Below, piece after piece: positions 22,023 to 33,191 of a stretch of DNA of 64,000 nt. The stretch is taken from NCBI RefSeq assembly GCF_024362695.1, contig NC_065422.1, positions 1,488,001 to 1,552,000 of the forward strand. Direction: 5' to 3'. This stretch comes from Pectinophora gossypiella. Its lineage: Eukaryota; Arthropoda; Insecta; Lepidoptera; Gelechiidae. Below the pieces are notes generated by a model. It made no database searches and had not been told where the DNA came from. It saw only the letters and a list, made by a program, of their open reading frames with translations. The first letter of the stretch is position 1, and each line of letters opens with the position of its first letter. Both the position numbers and the translations under genes were made by a program.

Positions 22023-22791
22023 CATCGTAGATCTCGTCAAACCAGATAGTTATTGTTCGTTATTTAAATATTTCCCGCGCTTTTAAATTCCCGCCCTTTC
22101 CCTTTGACATTTGACAAGGACAGAGGGAATGACCGCCATATTTAAAAATAATCCGATTCCCGCGCGCACGAAGCGAATACCTCGCAAAGATAATACCCAA
22201 AACCCTGTGAAAACCTAAATACAATGCATTCCTGACGACTGTGAGTGTTTGTAAAGTGAAAACAATATTGAATTGTTCATTGGCGAGACCAACTAAGTTT
22301 TTTCCTAATTTCTTCCACTGTCGCAACCTCCTCCATTATATTTCATACAGTCATTCATCGACCACTGATAGTTATATGTTTGATACAGAAGACAATGTCG
22401 ATTAAAGTCTGACAGAAACGTAATATAGACAAGTTATAAGTGATAATCAACCACATTGTGTCCTACTAGGGGCATGGGATGGGAAAAAAGTTACAATATA
22501 ATAGAATCAATTGCGCAGTGTTATAAAAATGTGCCTTAACATGAACTACATAACGTAAATATTGAAACAAAGATGAATTAAAGGAAATGGATGAAATGAT
22601 AGAGTTTGAAGCGAGAATAATCCGATTAACACATAATATTATACTAATATAATACTTTGATGAAGCGGGCGTATTAATTAACAGCTTTTTTTTGGCGATC
22701 TATTTAGCCGGACAGCTGACTGATACGCAGACAACACAAAACAGAAAGGAATGGCGTCTTTTAGTGTTGAAGGCAAGATCCATTTTGGAAG

Positions 22792-22891
22792 AAAGGATAC
22801 CAATGTCTAACCGGCCAAATGAGTCGAACGGCCAATAACAAAAAGGATACCAATGTCTAACCGGCCAAATGAGTCGAACGGCCAATAACAA
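22792..22891. repeat. 50-bp tandem duplication
   Basis: The unit GGATACCAATGTCTAACCGG... with AGTCGAACGGCCAATAACA appears twice in a row with essentially no differences, suggesting a recent event. Confidence 0.9.
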
Positions 22892-22921
22892 TCGACGTGC
22901 CACACGACACAACACGCGTCA

Positions 22922-23250
22922 TTGACGTGACTTACTGTAGATTTGCCTCGGATGGCGCTAACTACTTGACCGAACAGATGGAGAGCGCTTGGCTTTCACC
23001 CGACAGAGTAATTACAGAGCGACATGACGAGAATACTTAAAGAAGGAGTTATTTAAGAAATAAGCCCAGCTGGGCCGACAGTGATGAGCACTTAAAAAAA
23101 AAAGAAAAAAATATACGGCCGAATTGAGAACCTCCTCCTTTTTTGAAGTCGGTAAAAATGAAAAACATCAACCACGCGGGCAGTGTTAGTACCAGAGACC
23201 TGTTTGCTGTCGTGAGCTGATTGATCGCTCCTACGCTGGAGTAAATAAAT
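22922..23250 (-). repeat. Retroposon family E, diverged
   Basis: GACGTGACTTACTGTAGATT, GCCTCGGATGGCGCTAACTA, CAACCACGCGGGC and GTCGTGAGCTGATTGATCGC in family order. Confidence 0.7.
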
Positions 23251-23307
23251 CGTCAGGATTTAATATATTTTCAATGAAAAGGCTTAATTCTGTTACATCT
23301 AAGTTAC

Positions 23308-23466
23308 CTCTGCATGTTTTTTTCCATGCTCTTCATGATTGTGAGCTCCAAAGTGCTCTTTTTCGTCGTGGTGATGCTTGTCGAAGCCTCCGTGGTCGTG
23401 GTAGGAGCCGACATGATCTTCTTTGTCATGATGCCCTTGATCGGTCTTCGTATCCTCGTGTTTGCC
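23308..23466 (-). CDS. His-rich exon (53 codons) of the secreted protein gene
   Basis: A 159-nt exon in phase 0/0, bordered by TTTGGCAG|GGCAAA and GCAGAG|GTAACT. It reads GKHEDTKTDQGHHDKEDHVG, then ...YHDHGGFDKHHHDEKEHFGA, and ends GKKHAE: 14 His in 53 residues, with Gly, Lys, Glu and Asp making up most of the rest. The repeated H-D-K-E and G-H-H patterns are those of insect His-rich DUF4779-type proteins, as I recall the family. No long repeat overlaps it. Metal binding through the histidines is a plausible inference, not shown. Confidence 0.85.
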
Positions 23467-23469
23467 CTG

Positions 23470-24099
23470 CCAAAGTAAAGGAAAATATTAGATAAAGTAA
23501 TGGTCCCAAGATTGTCCCCTGAGTTGCTAAGCGTGTAGTCCCAAAAGTTTTAGAACCCTTTTCAAAGGATATTGGTTTAGAAATATTTAATGATATTGTA
23601 GGTTGTAAGTTGAGTCATTACAACCATCCAGTATTAGATAGCATTTCTTTAATGAAACAATCATCAATCTATAGATCGAAGAAAATAGATTATCTTTCAT
23701 TAAAGCTCTAGATGACAGCAATAATTAACACCCAATAAAGAAATCTTAATTAAAGGAGTAGACACGAATTTCATTATTAGATTATTTCATAATACTACAT
23801 CAAACTTACCAAAGTACACCAACTAAAAACATAAAAAGTTAATAATGTACTGTAATATGACAGAAAGAATAACTAACCATGCAATTAAGAACTTATAAAG
23901 GTAAGACAGTCCCATTTTAAAACTTGATCAGAAATAATTAAGTAGAAACATCAAGTTAATAAGCTGCTTTGGAACAAATTTGAAGTAATTATTTCGTAAA
24001 GTAGCAACCAAGCAGTTCCGTGTTGACTTTAATTTTATACAATTTAGTAGATGAAACTCCGATGAAATCATAAAAGTTTGTAAATACTATCTATAGTAT
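23470..24099. other. Intronic AT-rich stretch
   Basis: I see no gene or repeat family here; it lies just upstream of a His-rich exon of the minus-strand gene. Confidence 0.55.
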
Positions 24100-24235
24100 G
24101 CTATCCTTCGCAACAACATGCTGAGTCAGTCCCATTTCCCTGGCAGTGTATTTTTGATTTATATACTTATCTTTATCTTCTCTACTATTGTACTGCACTG
24201 TTTTGGGAATAAAGTTATTCTATTCTATTCTATTC
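24100..24235 (+). repeat. LINE 3' end with TTCTA-type tail, copy 2
   Basis: Matches 20260-20440 closely through CTTCGCAACAACATGCTGAG and TTATTCTATTCTATTC. Confidence 0.8.
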
Positions 24236-24239
24236 AATG

Positions 24240-25377
24240 AGACACTTAGTTGAAAAAAAAATCTGTTCCAATAGCATTAAATGAACAAAATATTGAAACA
24301 TGGATAACTTTTCGTAGCTACTAAGTTACACCGAAATCTTTAATTTCTGGTCAGTTATAATAATAAACAAGACCCTGAAAAGAAAACGCAACATGCAAAA
24401 AACAACTCTCTGTGGAGTGAAGAAGATTGGCAACGTATTGGCTTTAAATCTTCTTATCTTTCGACGGAAACATGCCAAAAACTGAAATGAACTTGATGAC
24501 GGGAAACCTTAAAAGTGTGGCCATTTTTGCAAATGCTGATCCGAGATCGATTCTCCGACCTTGGGGTTGTGATGTGGTGATCTTAATCCCTGGACGAGTG
24601 ACGGTGCGTGCGTGGGATGTGCTTCTCCTTCTCCATATTTCCTGGTCAACAGTCGTATGGTAGGTATTGTGTCTTGTGATGAAGAAGGTAATACTGACAC
24701 AATTCTAAGGTTTTAGGATTGTGATCAAACAAATCACTCCTTTGTAACCTCCAATGTGCGTCTTAAATCTAAATGTAGTGTTAAGGATGATGTTTTGTGA
24801 ATTTAAGAGGAGCAGTAATCAGGATTAGTAATATGTCCACATTTATAAACAAATAACAGTGCATTATTTTAGAATGTTAAGTTGTCAACTCCGGTTATCA
24901 TACTTAAGTACTTTAACAAAAAATAAGTATGGTAGTCGTCACATGAGCCATAACAAAGGCCTTTGGGGATTCAATAATAACTAAAGTTGAAAAATACCCC
25001 ACACGAAAAGAAGAAGTGAATACCTAAATTTGAAAATGAATCAAGTGTAAAGTGTTTCCGATTATGATGTTTATTGACATTTGGAAATTGTAAAGTATTA
25101 GGCAACAGTTGCTAACATAGCTCCCACGCAATATGTTTATACAGGGTGACTTTTTGGCCCCTTAACAATATGGAACATGTGAATCTTTGACAAAAATTAT
25201 AGATGCGTTTTTCTTTTTTCAACGTGACTTAGTACAAAATGCCGACAATCACGAATTAGAAATCGGTGAGCAAAATTAGTATATTATTTGCTTGAACAAA
25301 ATACCTGAACTCGAAAATTTACTTTGCTGGTTTTTTTACAGAAATGGAATCAGTAAATATCAGTAGTCAGTGTTTGT
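24240..25377. other. Stretch without recognised gene
   Basis: A GC-richer patch at 24480-24670 holds 63-codon frames on both strands with no recognisable motif. Nothing else is supported. Confidence 0.5.
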
Positions 25378-25496
25378 ATCAGTAGTTACTACTTACTGAT
25401 GTAAGTTAGTAGTCGTTACTTGAGCCATGTCAGGGGCCTTTGGCGGCTTTGATGAGGTTGGTAATCCACCTCACAACCCACACGATAGAAGAAGAG
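25378..25496 (+). repeat. SINE family B, 3' end only
   Basis: GTAGTCGTTACTTGAGCCAT, GTCAGGGGCCTTTGGCGGC and CACCTCACAACCCACACGAT with a GAAGAAGA tail. Confidence 0.85.
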
Positions 25497-25499
25497 TAA

Positions 25500-26455
25500 A
25501 TGATACTCGTAGTCTAGATATTTTTATGAATTGTTAAAAAAATCACCCGGTATGATTACACATGCCTAAAAACCAATTAGGAATAGAAAGGAGCAAACAT
25601 GAACAAATGTTAAGTAAAGCAGTAAGAGTAATTAAAGAAGATGTATAACGGTAGCAAAGTAAACCAAATTAGGGTCTATTTCCACACATTTGTACGGCTC
25701 CGGGCATTCGGAACGTTCTCACGCATAACCCTTGCTATTTTAATTAAAATCACTCAGAAATCGTGGCGCAATACAAGTGTAAGCTATTATAATAAATTGA
25801 CTTGTGAAGTTAAAGGGAGAGTTACTAAGGGCTCTAGAAATTTCGCTCGTATGCTGTGATCGAAAGTGAGAAATACGTGAGTTAATATAAGAATTCAACG
25901 GCAAATTGAAGATCTGTGGTCATGGATTTGCAAGACAAAAAACTACTTACGAATGAGATCACTAATGTAAACCCTTAGTTACTACTAATTAAAGGATCCC
26001 CCATCCCCTACAGTATTCGTTACGATGTCACTAACACCCTGTGTATAATTTTTAGAACTTCTAAACCCCATGGATACAATCAGTGTTACTTTAACTGATT
26101 TATTAACTCATCATAACGCATCGATTGACATAACTGGTGTTGCAATCCGCGAAAATCGATGTTGGGTTTTTCGACCATACATCGAGTAAGAAGTGAGATC
26201 CAACAGTAAGTACCCGAAAAGTGAGTCCTGCCTGAAAACTTGTAAAATTAATTTAAACGAATTAAGAACGAACTGTGCTGCAAATTAGAAGAGTTGATAA
26301 TATACTTCGCCGTTAGAACGTCAAATCTTTTGTACTAATTACAAAACAATGAATGAGTGAAGTACTCGTATTATTCTGACCGTAGTCAAAAACCATACTA
26401 TAATCGATCGGCCTTCGTAAGAGATAAAACTGATAATAATCGATATAGATTTCAT
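25500..26455. other. AT-rich stretch with a MITE scrap
   Basis: The end of a CAGGGTG-family MITE (CGTTACGATGTCACTAACAC) lies at 26018-26043. No gene signal otherwise. Confidence 0.55.
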
Positions 26456-26660
26456 CATCATTAATTTAAGAGCCACGCTCTTGTCGGTGTAGCATTTACC
26501 ACTGTTGTCTATCAAAGGCGAATTTATTAAAACATCATAGAAGGGAAGCTACAAGGAAAGAGAGGAAGGGACCATTAAGAGCTTACATTGAACTGATTAA
26601 AGAGAAGGCGAATGTCGTGTCTTATAAGGAAGTGAAAGAATATACATTAAGGCAGGTTTC
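26456..26660. repeat. Family F scrap followed by an RTE LINE fragment
   Basis: Minus-strand AATTTAAGAGCCACGCTCTT at 26463, then plus-strand GCGAATTTATTAAAACATCA and AAGAGCTTACATTGAAC. The second part matches the coding end of the RTE element at 30640-31080. Confidence 0.65.
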
Positions 26661-26793
26661 TTTTTAATAATTGTTTTCGCTCTACTTGGTTATCTAATGA
26701 TTTTTTAAATAATAGTTTGAATTATGCTACCATTTTCATTACTCAGTAACACAAAACCACCCATGGTACAGACAACGTCAGTGAAGATTATTT

Positions 26794-27040
26794 TTGACGT
26801 GACTTTTTTTGCTGCAAATGGCATCAACTACCTGGCCGGCCAAATGGGGACCGCTGAAGGCTCTCACCTGGTACAACGTTTAAGACAACAGGCCTGAGGG
26901 TGCTCAGTTGGGCGCGAACCTCGACTCAGGGCGTCGCCTGAGAGGAAAAATATTTGAAAGAATTAATCGACCTTAGTGGGTCGATAGCGATAAGCGCCGA
27001 TTGAGGAAAATCGTCAACCACGCCGGCGGGGTATTAACCA
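26794..27040 (-). repeat. Retroposon family E
   Basis: ATGGCATCAACTACCTGGCC, GGGCGCGAACCTCGACTCAG and AATCGTCAACCACGCCGGCG. Confidence 0.8.
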
Positions 27041-27056
27041 TGACTGCGCGCAGTTA

Positions 27057-27232
27057 GGCTGCGTTTCCATTGACGCGGAGCTGTGCGGAGATGTACAGGA
27101 ATCGACCAATCACCGCGAGGGAGAGAGTGACAGAGCGTCTTCGTTTTTCGCTCTCTCGAACGCTGTGATTGGTCAAATCCGCACATCTCCGCTCTTCTCC
27201 GCCCATCTCCGCGTCAGTGGAAACCCAGCCTT
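27057..27232. mobile_element. Harbinger-like MITE, 176 bp
   Basis: TIRs GGCTGCGTTTCCATTGACGC and, inverted, GGCTGGGTTTCCACTGACGC. A TTA trinucleotide flanks both sides, compatible with the TWA duplications of PIF/Harbinger elements. Sub-terminal GACCAATCACCGCG mirrors CGCTGTGATTGGTC. Confidence 0.7.
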
Positions 27233-27529
27233 ACTGTGGTGCAGTCCGTCTGTCGGCAACCTAATATCTTTCAACAACTATGATGGCCGCCGCTAATTGT
27301 AAATGTATTATAAACACAAGTATTGTTGTGAGAAAGAAAGAACTATTGTTCTTACTATTTTGTTTTGGTATTTGTTTAAAATTTGTTGTCAAAACATTTA
27401 ATAATGGGCATCATGAAAGTAACCACTTAGTCATTTAATGTTTTGATTATGTTAACGGCCCTAAAGGATATGGTCTACCACATATCTAGCTTCTTTCTTT
27501 TCTTTCTCTCACAGCTGAGGAGGACCCCT

Positions 27530-27785
27530 AACCGACCCCGCCGGCGTGGTCGACGATTTCCCTCAATCAGCGCTTATCGCTATCGACCTACTAGGGTCGA
27601 GTAATTCTTTCAAATATTTTTCCTCTCAGACGACGCCCTGAGCCGAGGTTCGCGCCCAACTGGGCACCTTCAGGACTGTTGTCTTAAACGTTGTACCGGA
27701 TGAGAGCCTTCAGCGCTCCCCATTTGTCTGGCCAAGTAGTTAATGCCATCTGCGGCAAATCTACAATAAGTCACATAAAAAAAAC
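27530..27785 (+). repeat. Retroposon family E, sense copy with poly-A
   Basis: Runs ACCCCGCCGGCGTGGTCGAC, GGTTCGCGCCCAACTGGGCA and GCGGCAAATCTACAATAAGT, then CACATAAAAAAAA. It lies about 500 bases from an opposite copy at 26794. Confidence 0.85.
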
Positions 27786-28009
27786 CTCCTAATTACATGC
27801 CCATACCATGGTAACCTGCTATGCACTGAGTGTTGCATACCATCTCACAAATTCACACAATAGGCTATGTTAGGTTTACCTAAAACTTAATTAATTTCGA
27901 GATCCAGATCTTTTGCGAGGGCGAGATATTTTGTAGTGGTTATTAACCAATTTTGACAATTGAAAAGTTTTTACGTTTTGTCGATAATGCTACAACAATA
28001 AAGCCGTTT

Positions 28010-28245
28010 ATTGTAGATTTATTACTTGGCCGGACAAATAGGGACCGTTGAGGACTCTCGCCTGGTACAAAATTTAAGACAACAGGCCTGACGGTGCCCG
28101 GTCAGCGCGAACTTCAGCTCAAGGCATAATCTGAGGGTATTATATTTGAATGAATTAAATCGACTCTAGTAGGCCGAAAATGATAAGCGCTGAATAAGGG
28201 AAATCGTCGAACACGCTGGCGGGGTCGGTATCGGGTTCCTGAAGT
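28010..28245 (-). repeat. Retroposon family E
   Basis: GATTTATTACTTGGCCGGAC, GACAACAGGCCTGACGG and GGGAAATCGTCGAACACGCT. Confidence 0.75.
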
Positions 28246-28249
28246 ACAT

Positions 28250-28430
28250 ATAAACTCACGCCTATTTCCCACCGGGGTAAGCAGAGACTATGGAATTCTA
28301 ACGGACTTCAGTTTTTAACCCATTTGCCTCGATCCTAAACTGCTCTTGCTTCCTCCACATTCATCAATCGTTTGCGACATGCACGCCATGATGGTTCCTG
28401 AAGTGTAGTGTAATAAAGTTGAAGAAAGTA
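28250..28430. repeat. Dispersed repeat L
   Basis: CCTATTTCCCACCGGGGTAA and TTGCTTCCTCCACATTCATC recur at 45270-45395. Class unknown, probably a LINE end. Confidence 0.65.
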
Positions 28431-28775
28431 TACGTACGTTATTTCTATGAGAATCGTAATATTTTAAATATTTTTTTTTATCATTTATTAGGGCATAATT
28501 TCCTCAATTCACGTTCGAATCAACGAAATTGTTTGACATCGTACTTATTCTTAAGAGGACGTTCTTTTCAATTGTCTTACACAATATGAATTGTATTAAA
28601 ATTGTTTTGAAAGTAGTGTGTGTAGTGTATTGTTATTCAGTTAGGTTCATTTGTTACCATTCGGTACTTTAAAGTAAAACATTTAGCCATATACAGTTAG
28701 TCGCAGGCGACTTACCGACTTACCAATAATAAATTAACAAGCGGTGAATATTAAGTATTTGACAGCTTGAATCAT

Positions 28776-28905
28776 AGGGTGGTATTAATAAACTAATCCC
28801 AGCTTTGAGACTGCCCTCAAGATCATGTCAATGTGACAGTTCTTATACAAAAACAGCATGGTCTTGAGGGCAGTCTCAGCTGAGATTAGTTTATTATTAA
28901 AACCC
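28776..28905. mobile_element. Palindromic MITE, copy 2
   Basis: GGGTGGTATTAATAAACTAA at the left end; GCTGAGATTAGTTTATTATT at the right. Interior GACTGCCCTCAAGATCATG matches the copy at 6641. Confidence 0.8.
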
Positions 28906-28909
28906 TACC

Positions 28910-29700
28910 TACCTAATTTTCAAATAATTAGATTGAACTTTCCTTGGCTGTCATATCACCGTTTGTAGGTTTTTTATTGGTAGAGCGATAACTATTTTGA
29001 AGATTTTAGGTAGATTAGTCAATGTGATTTTGGGAGAAGAAAAACAGACAAAATTTTTTGGGATATACAGACAGAAAGACCAACTTATACCCGTATTGTA
29101 AGTGTCCAGGGATTTTGTTTAAGCAGCCATTTATTGAAATAACCACAGATTAAGAACTAAATAACTATTCAATAAATACAGTTTAGTTTTAGGTTGTAGT
29201 TTCAGTAAGTACCTACTATCGAATTTACTAGAGAGGGTAAAGAAGTTTCGAGTTCTTTCTAGAAGCATTCAGCAACATTCCAGCTACGCCTAAATAGACC
29301 TACGCACGTTTTTTTATTTACTGTTTGTTACTACATACATCATCATCTCCTAACGTTATCCCGTTTCCAGACTAGAACTTGAAGCTGTACAAAAATCAAG
29401 CTTCTAAATCAACGCAATCCAAAGCTCTTTACGGCTCTTTTTCATACATTTCGTAGGGGAATCAAAACTCATATATATATATAAAAAAGAATCATGTAAA
29501 TACAGTGTAAGTATAAACGTAAGTAATTGTAGCTAAGGAAGAGCAGGACCTCGGGTCACAAGTATTAAAGCTTGAAAGGTTGTTCCCACCCACTGTTTAA
29601 CGTAAGTATTTACGACGACTGTATTTTGATTTTTTCCACTGTATTATTGAATATTGACACTGAAATTTATGTATGGCCTCTCTTACTGCCGTTTGACATT
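28910..29700. other. AT-rich stretch, nothing supported
   Basis: No coding frame, tRNA box or recognised repeat. Confidence 0.55.
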
Positions 29701-29703
29701 GGT

Positions 29704-30030
29704 ACATAAACAGCCTATATACGTCCCACTGCTGGGCACAGGCCTCCTCTCAATAAACCGGAGGGGATATGGAGCATACTCCACCACGCTGCCCCAATGC
29801 GGGTTGGTGGAGGTGTTTTTACGGATAATAGCCGGGACCAACGGCTTAACGTGCCCTCCGAAGCACGGAATCATCTTACTTTTTCGCACAATCAGGTGAT
29901 TCAAGCCTGAAAAGTCCTTACCAAACAAAGGATAGTCTCACAAAGTGATTTCGACAATGTCCCCATCGGGAATCGAACCCGGACCTCCAGATCGTGAGCC
30001 TAACGTTCTAACCACTAGACCACGGAGGCT
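29704..30030 (-). repeat. SINE family A, full length
   Basis: Minus strand: head AGCCTCCGTGGTCTAGTGG, B box GGTTCGATTCCC, core GAGGGCACGTTAAGCCG and end CAGCAGTGGGACGTATATAG. Confidence 0.9.
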
Positions 30031-30639
30031 GTACTTGACATTGGTACTTCTCCCTTTTTCTTGTCTGTTTTCTCCCCAAAGGCGACATTACCTTCTCGAT
30101 ATATAAATTATTATTATTAGTAAAGACAATGGATTAAAGCTCAGTTTTACTTGGAGGCTTACCATGAACACTAAGACATCAACGCAAAATATCAACCTGA
30201 GTAAGCGAGAACAATATCTCCCGTCTCTTTCGTACTAGGCAATGTACTATATCCCTGTCCTGTTGTCATTCTAATCAGTCTACGTTAAATAAAATATATT
30301 ATCGTCTATGTTTCTTACGTTTCTGTATGATGCAAAATCGGTCTAAGTTTAAGAATAGAATAAAAATAACACGACGTAGAGAACTGTGTCTGTAATACAG
30401 TAATTTCTTTAATTTAAAGGTTTAAAGAAATCTTTATTCTCAATAAGAATACAAATTCATTTACTTGAAAACTTAAAAACTAAGTATTAAAAAAAGCATT
30501 TTGAGGGTGTAACGGACTTATTGCTCGGTGGCTCATGATAAAAGGTAATAAAACGAAGTACTTAATAAGAGGAAAGCCAAAATTTATGAAGTAAAATATA
30601 TTTTGGCTAGGTATAAAATAACATGTGAGATGTGTCAGA

Positions 30640-31080
30640 ACCTTCGTATGGAGTATATGGAGCATAGCCCTCTATGGATGTGAAACTTGGACACTGACAC
30701 AGAAGGACAGAGAGAGACTCGATGCCTTTGAAATGTGGTGTTGGACGAGGATGGAATAAGTTGGACAGAAAGGGTTACAAATGAGGAAGTGCTAGTAAGA
30801 GTAAGGGAAAAGAGACAAATACTGAGAATTATTGAGGACAGAAGAGGCAAGATGATTGGACACCTAATAATACACGACGAATTTATTAAAAACATCATAG
30901 AAGGCAAGCTAGAAGGATAGAGAGGAAGGGGAAGACCAAGAAGAGCTTACATGGAATAGATTAAAGAAAAGGTTAACGTCGTGTCTTATAGGGAAGTCAA
31001 GGAATTGGCCTTGATAGACTGGAATGAAAAATGCTACACCGACAAGAGCGTGGCTCTTAAATTGATGATGATGATGATAA
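30640..31080 (+). pseudogene. RTE-type LINE ORF2 C-terminus sharing its tail with SINE family F
   Basis: Frames give LDAFEMWCWTRME, ISWTERVTNEEVLVRVREKR, IIEDRRGKMIGHLIIHDEFI and KNIIEGKLEG, ending NEKCYTDKSVALKLMMMM in a (GATGAT)n tail. There is an in-frame stop after the first segment and another after KLEG. The final about 45 bases (CTACACCGACAAGAGCG...) are identical to the 3' end of the F SINEs. Confidence 0.85.
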
Positions 31081-31309
31081 AATAACAGTAAGGGAACACC
31101 GCAGGAAATCAACAAGAAAACAAAAAACGTATCAAAAGATAAAACAAAAATAACATTACATAACAGGCCGGAGACCAGCCAGTCGCTGCCCAACTAAAGA
31201 GTTCACGACAGAGGGTATAATAAAGACTTTTGAAATCAATCAAACAGTTAATGATAAGCCTCCTGTTATGTTAATATGACGTCAGACACAACACACAAAC
31301 CCAACTTAC

Positions 31310-31411
31310 GTCCAGACCACAATAATAGTACCAAGGTTTCGCCTTCAGAATCTTTAGCTTCGATCTGTCTTGCACTAGTCTTCGGTTCATGAGCAACTTG
31401 GACTTCGTACC
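31310..31411 (-). CDS. Doubtful 34-codon exon between exons 2 and 4
   Basis: A 102-nt minus-strand segment lies between CCACAAAG and GTAAGT, good GT-AG borders, and sits in the right order between two accepted exons. In phase 0, as the neighbours require, it stays open but reads GTKSKLLMNRRL...YYYCGLD, which has no His/Gly bias. In phase 1 it reads GYEVQVAHEPKTSARQIEAK..., which looks more protein-like but would break the join to the next exon. It may be an alternative exon, a relic, or chance. Including or skipping it keeps the frame, since its length is a multiple of three. Confidence 0.3.
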
Positions 31412-31540
31412 CTTTGTGGAAACATAAAAATAAATAAATAAAAACGTACCTCACGACTATATTCCCAAATATTAAACAGAACCATCAGTTCAGTACAATT
31501 AGTGATTATACATTGTTTTAAGTTTACGCGGTTATTATCA

Positions 31541-31668
31541 TAATTAAAACACATAATAACGGGTTCTTACCGCGTTTAAATGGGGACACTATGACACCCA
31601 TTACACACTATGACACACTATGTCCCCATTTAAACGCGGTAAGAACCCGTTATTATGTGTTTTAATTA
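31541..31668. mobile_element. Palindrome with 48-bp perfect arms
   Basis: TAATTAAAACACATAATAAC... (31541-31588) is the exact complement of 31621-31668, with a 32-base spacer. AATTAGTGATTATA occurs at 31497-31510 and again at 31664-31677. An arm-like copy lies at 18888-18936. Confidence 0.85.
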
Positions 31669-32004
31669 GTGATTATATTTCAATAAGACAACATTTCACA
31701 ATCGTATCAATGCGCGATTTACTTATATTTCCTGGTATAGGAAAATTTAAATATTTTTCATTACATACCCACTTTTATTTACACATCTTATAAGTTTAGA
31801 AAGGTTAATTAACTCGTATAACGTTTACATAAATGATAGTTTGCATTAGAATAAGATCTTTTGTAATAATTTTCACTTATAATTTATCAATAAAGACATT
31901 AATATCATTAATATCAATAAAGGCTAATGTTGTGACGTTTATGGGCATAGTGATGTATTAGTCGATATATTAGGTCGATCGATTCTTTTCTATCTAACAC
32001 AATT

Positions 32005-32310
32005 CAGGGTGTTAGTGACATCGTAACGAAATCTTTGAGGTATGATTCTGACCATGATTCTGAGTTGATATCAAGTGGAATTTTCAGTTGCAAAAGTGTA
32101 ACATTCTGTTAAAAATAATTTGAAATAATTAAAAATGAATTTTCCGACTGGAAATTCCATTGAATATCAACTCAGAATCAGGTTAGGCTTAATATCAAGT
32201 GAAATTTTCTACTAAAAAAAATCATGAATTTTGCGACGGAAAATCATGTCATGAAGTCATGGTATGAATCATCTCCCTCAGTATTCGTTACGATGTCACT
32301 AACACTCTGT
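32005..32310. mobile_element. CAGGGTG-family palindromic MITE
   Basis: CAGGGTGTTAGTGACATCG at the left; CGTTACGATGTCACTAACAC at the right. Inner GATATCAAGTGGAATTTTC occurs in both orientations. Confidence 0.85.
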
Positions 32311-32469
32311 ATATATCAAAAAAACTTGGGTCTAGTCAGAAAGAATCCGAATCGAGTGGGAAAGTACTCATTACGCTGGCGGAGTTTCCACGCTGGATTG
32401 CCAGTGAAAATATGCTGCAAGATTCCGTCACCTCCATTGCCAGTTGAGGTAGACAGAGGTACAGCGTAA

Positions 32470-32558
32470 CATGCCTTCCGAAGCACGGATCATCTTACTT
32501 TCGGAGAATCGGGTGATCAGCTTGTAATATCCTAATCAAACTAGGGATAAAAAAGTGT
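32470..32558 (-). repeat. SINE family B, middle part
   Basis: ATGCCTTCCGAAGCACGGAT and GGTGATCAGCTTGTAATATC, in reverse orientation. Confidence 0.75.
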
Positions 32559-32948
32559 TGGACAGTAGCTTTCGCAAGCCCATCAGCGTTTGAGCAAGTG
32601 TCATAATGTCTTTTAGCTTTTAAGTATTTTCTTAGCTAATATGGTTATAAAATGTTCGAAACTGGGATTCGGACCTGGGAACTATTTTAATGTTTCCGGT
32701 GGTTTACGTACAAGAAAAAGGTACTTATTATAATTCAAAATAAGCTATAATTTATGTGAAAGAACACACTAAAATTAATCGAAAAAGAGGCTTTATGTGA
32801 CGAATTCCTTGCCTTTAAAGAGCACAAGGCGTGATTTGATTTGTCAAAGATATAATGTAGTAACGCAAGTAAGTATGCAAATCCCTAACGTGCCTCTTTG
32901 ATGATAACCACTTACTTTCAAATGTTTCTACTGCTCAAGTTTATTATC

Positions 32949-33066
32949 CTTCTTCTATCGCGTGGGTTGTGAGGTGGAGTACCACTCTCTTTGGCGGCTC
33001 AATCATAACTCTGACACCAGGGTTGATGAGGCTGGTATCCACCTCACAATCTACACGATAAGAAGG
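32949..33066. repeat. Two SINE family B 3' ends joined head to head
   Basis: CTTCTATCGCGTGGGTTGTG (minus sense) is joined near GGCGGCTCAATC to the plus-sense end TGAGGCTGGTATCCACCTCA with ACACGATAAGAAG. The join is an inverted fusion, not a normal SINE. Confidence 0.75.
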
Positions 33067-33191
33067 CTTTTTAGTGCCGTCCCTGAATGTATTTGGAAGC
33101 CGCAACGCAACTACCAAGGGATTTGGATGTTTAGAAGTTAATTTGGGCCATTGGGCAATGCTTGGGAGACCTGGATCAGAAGACGAATCTA

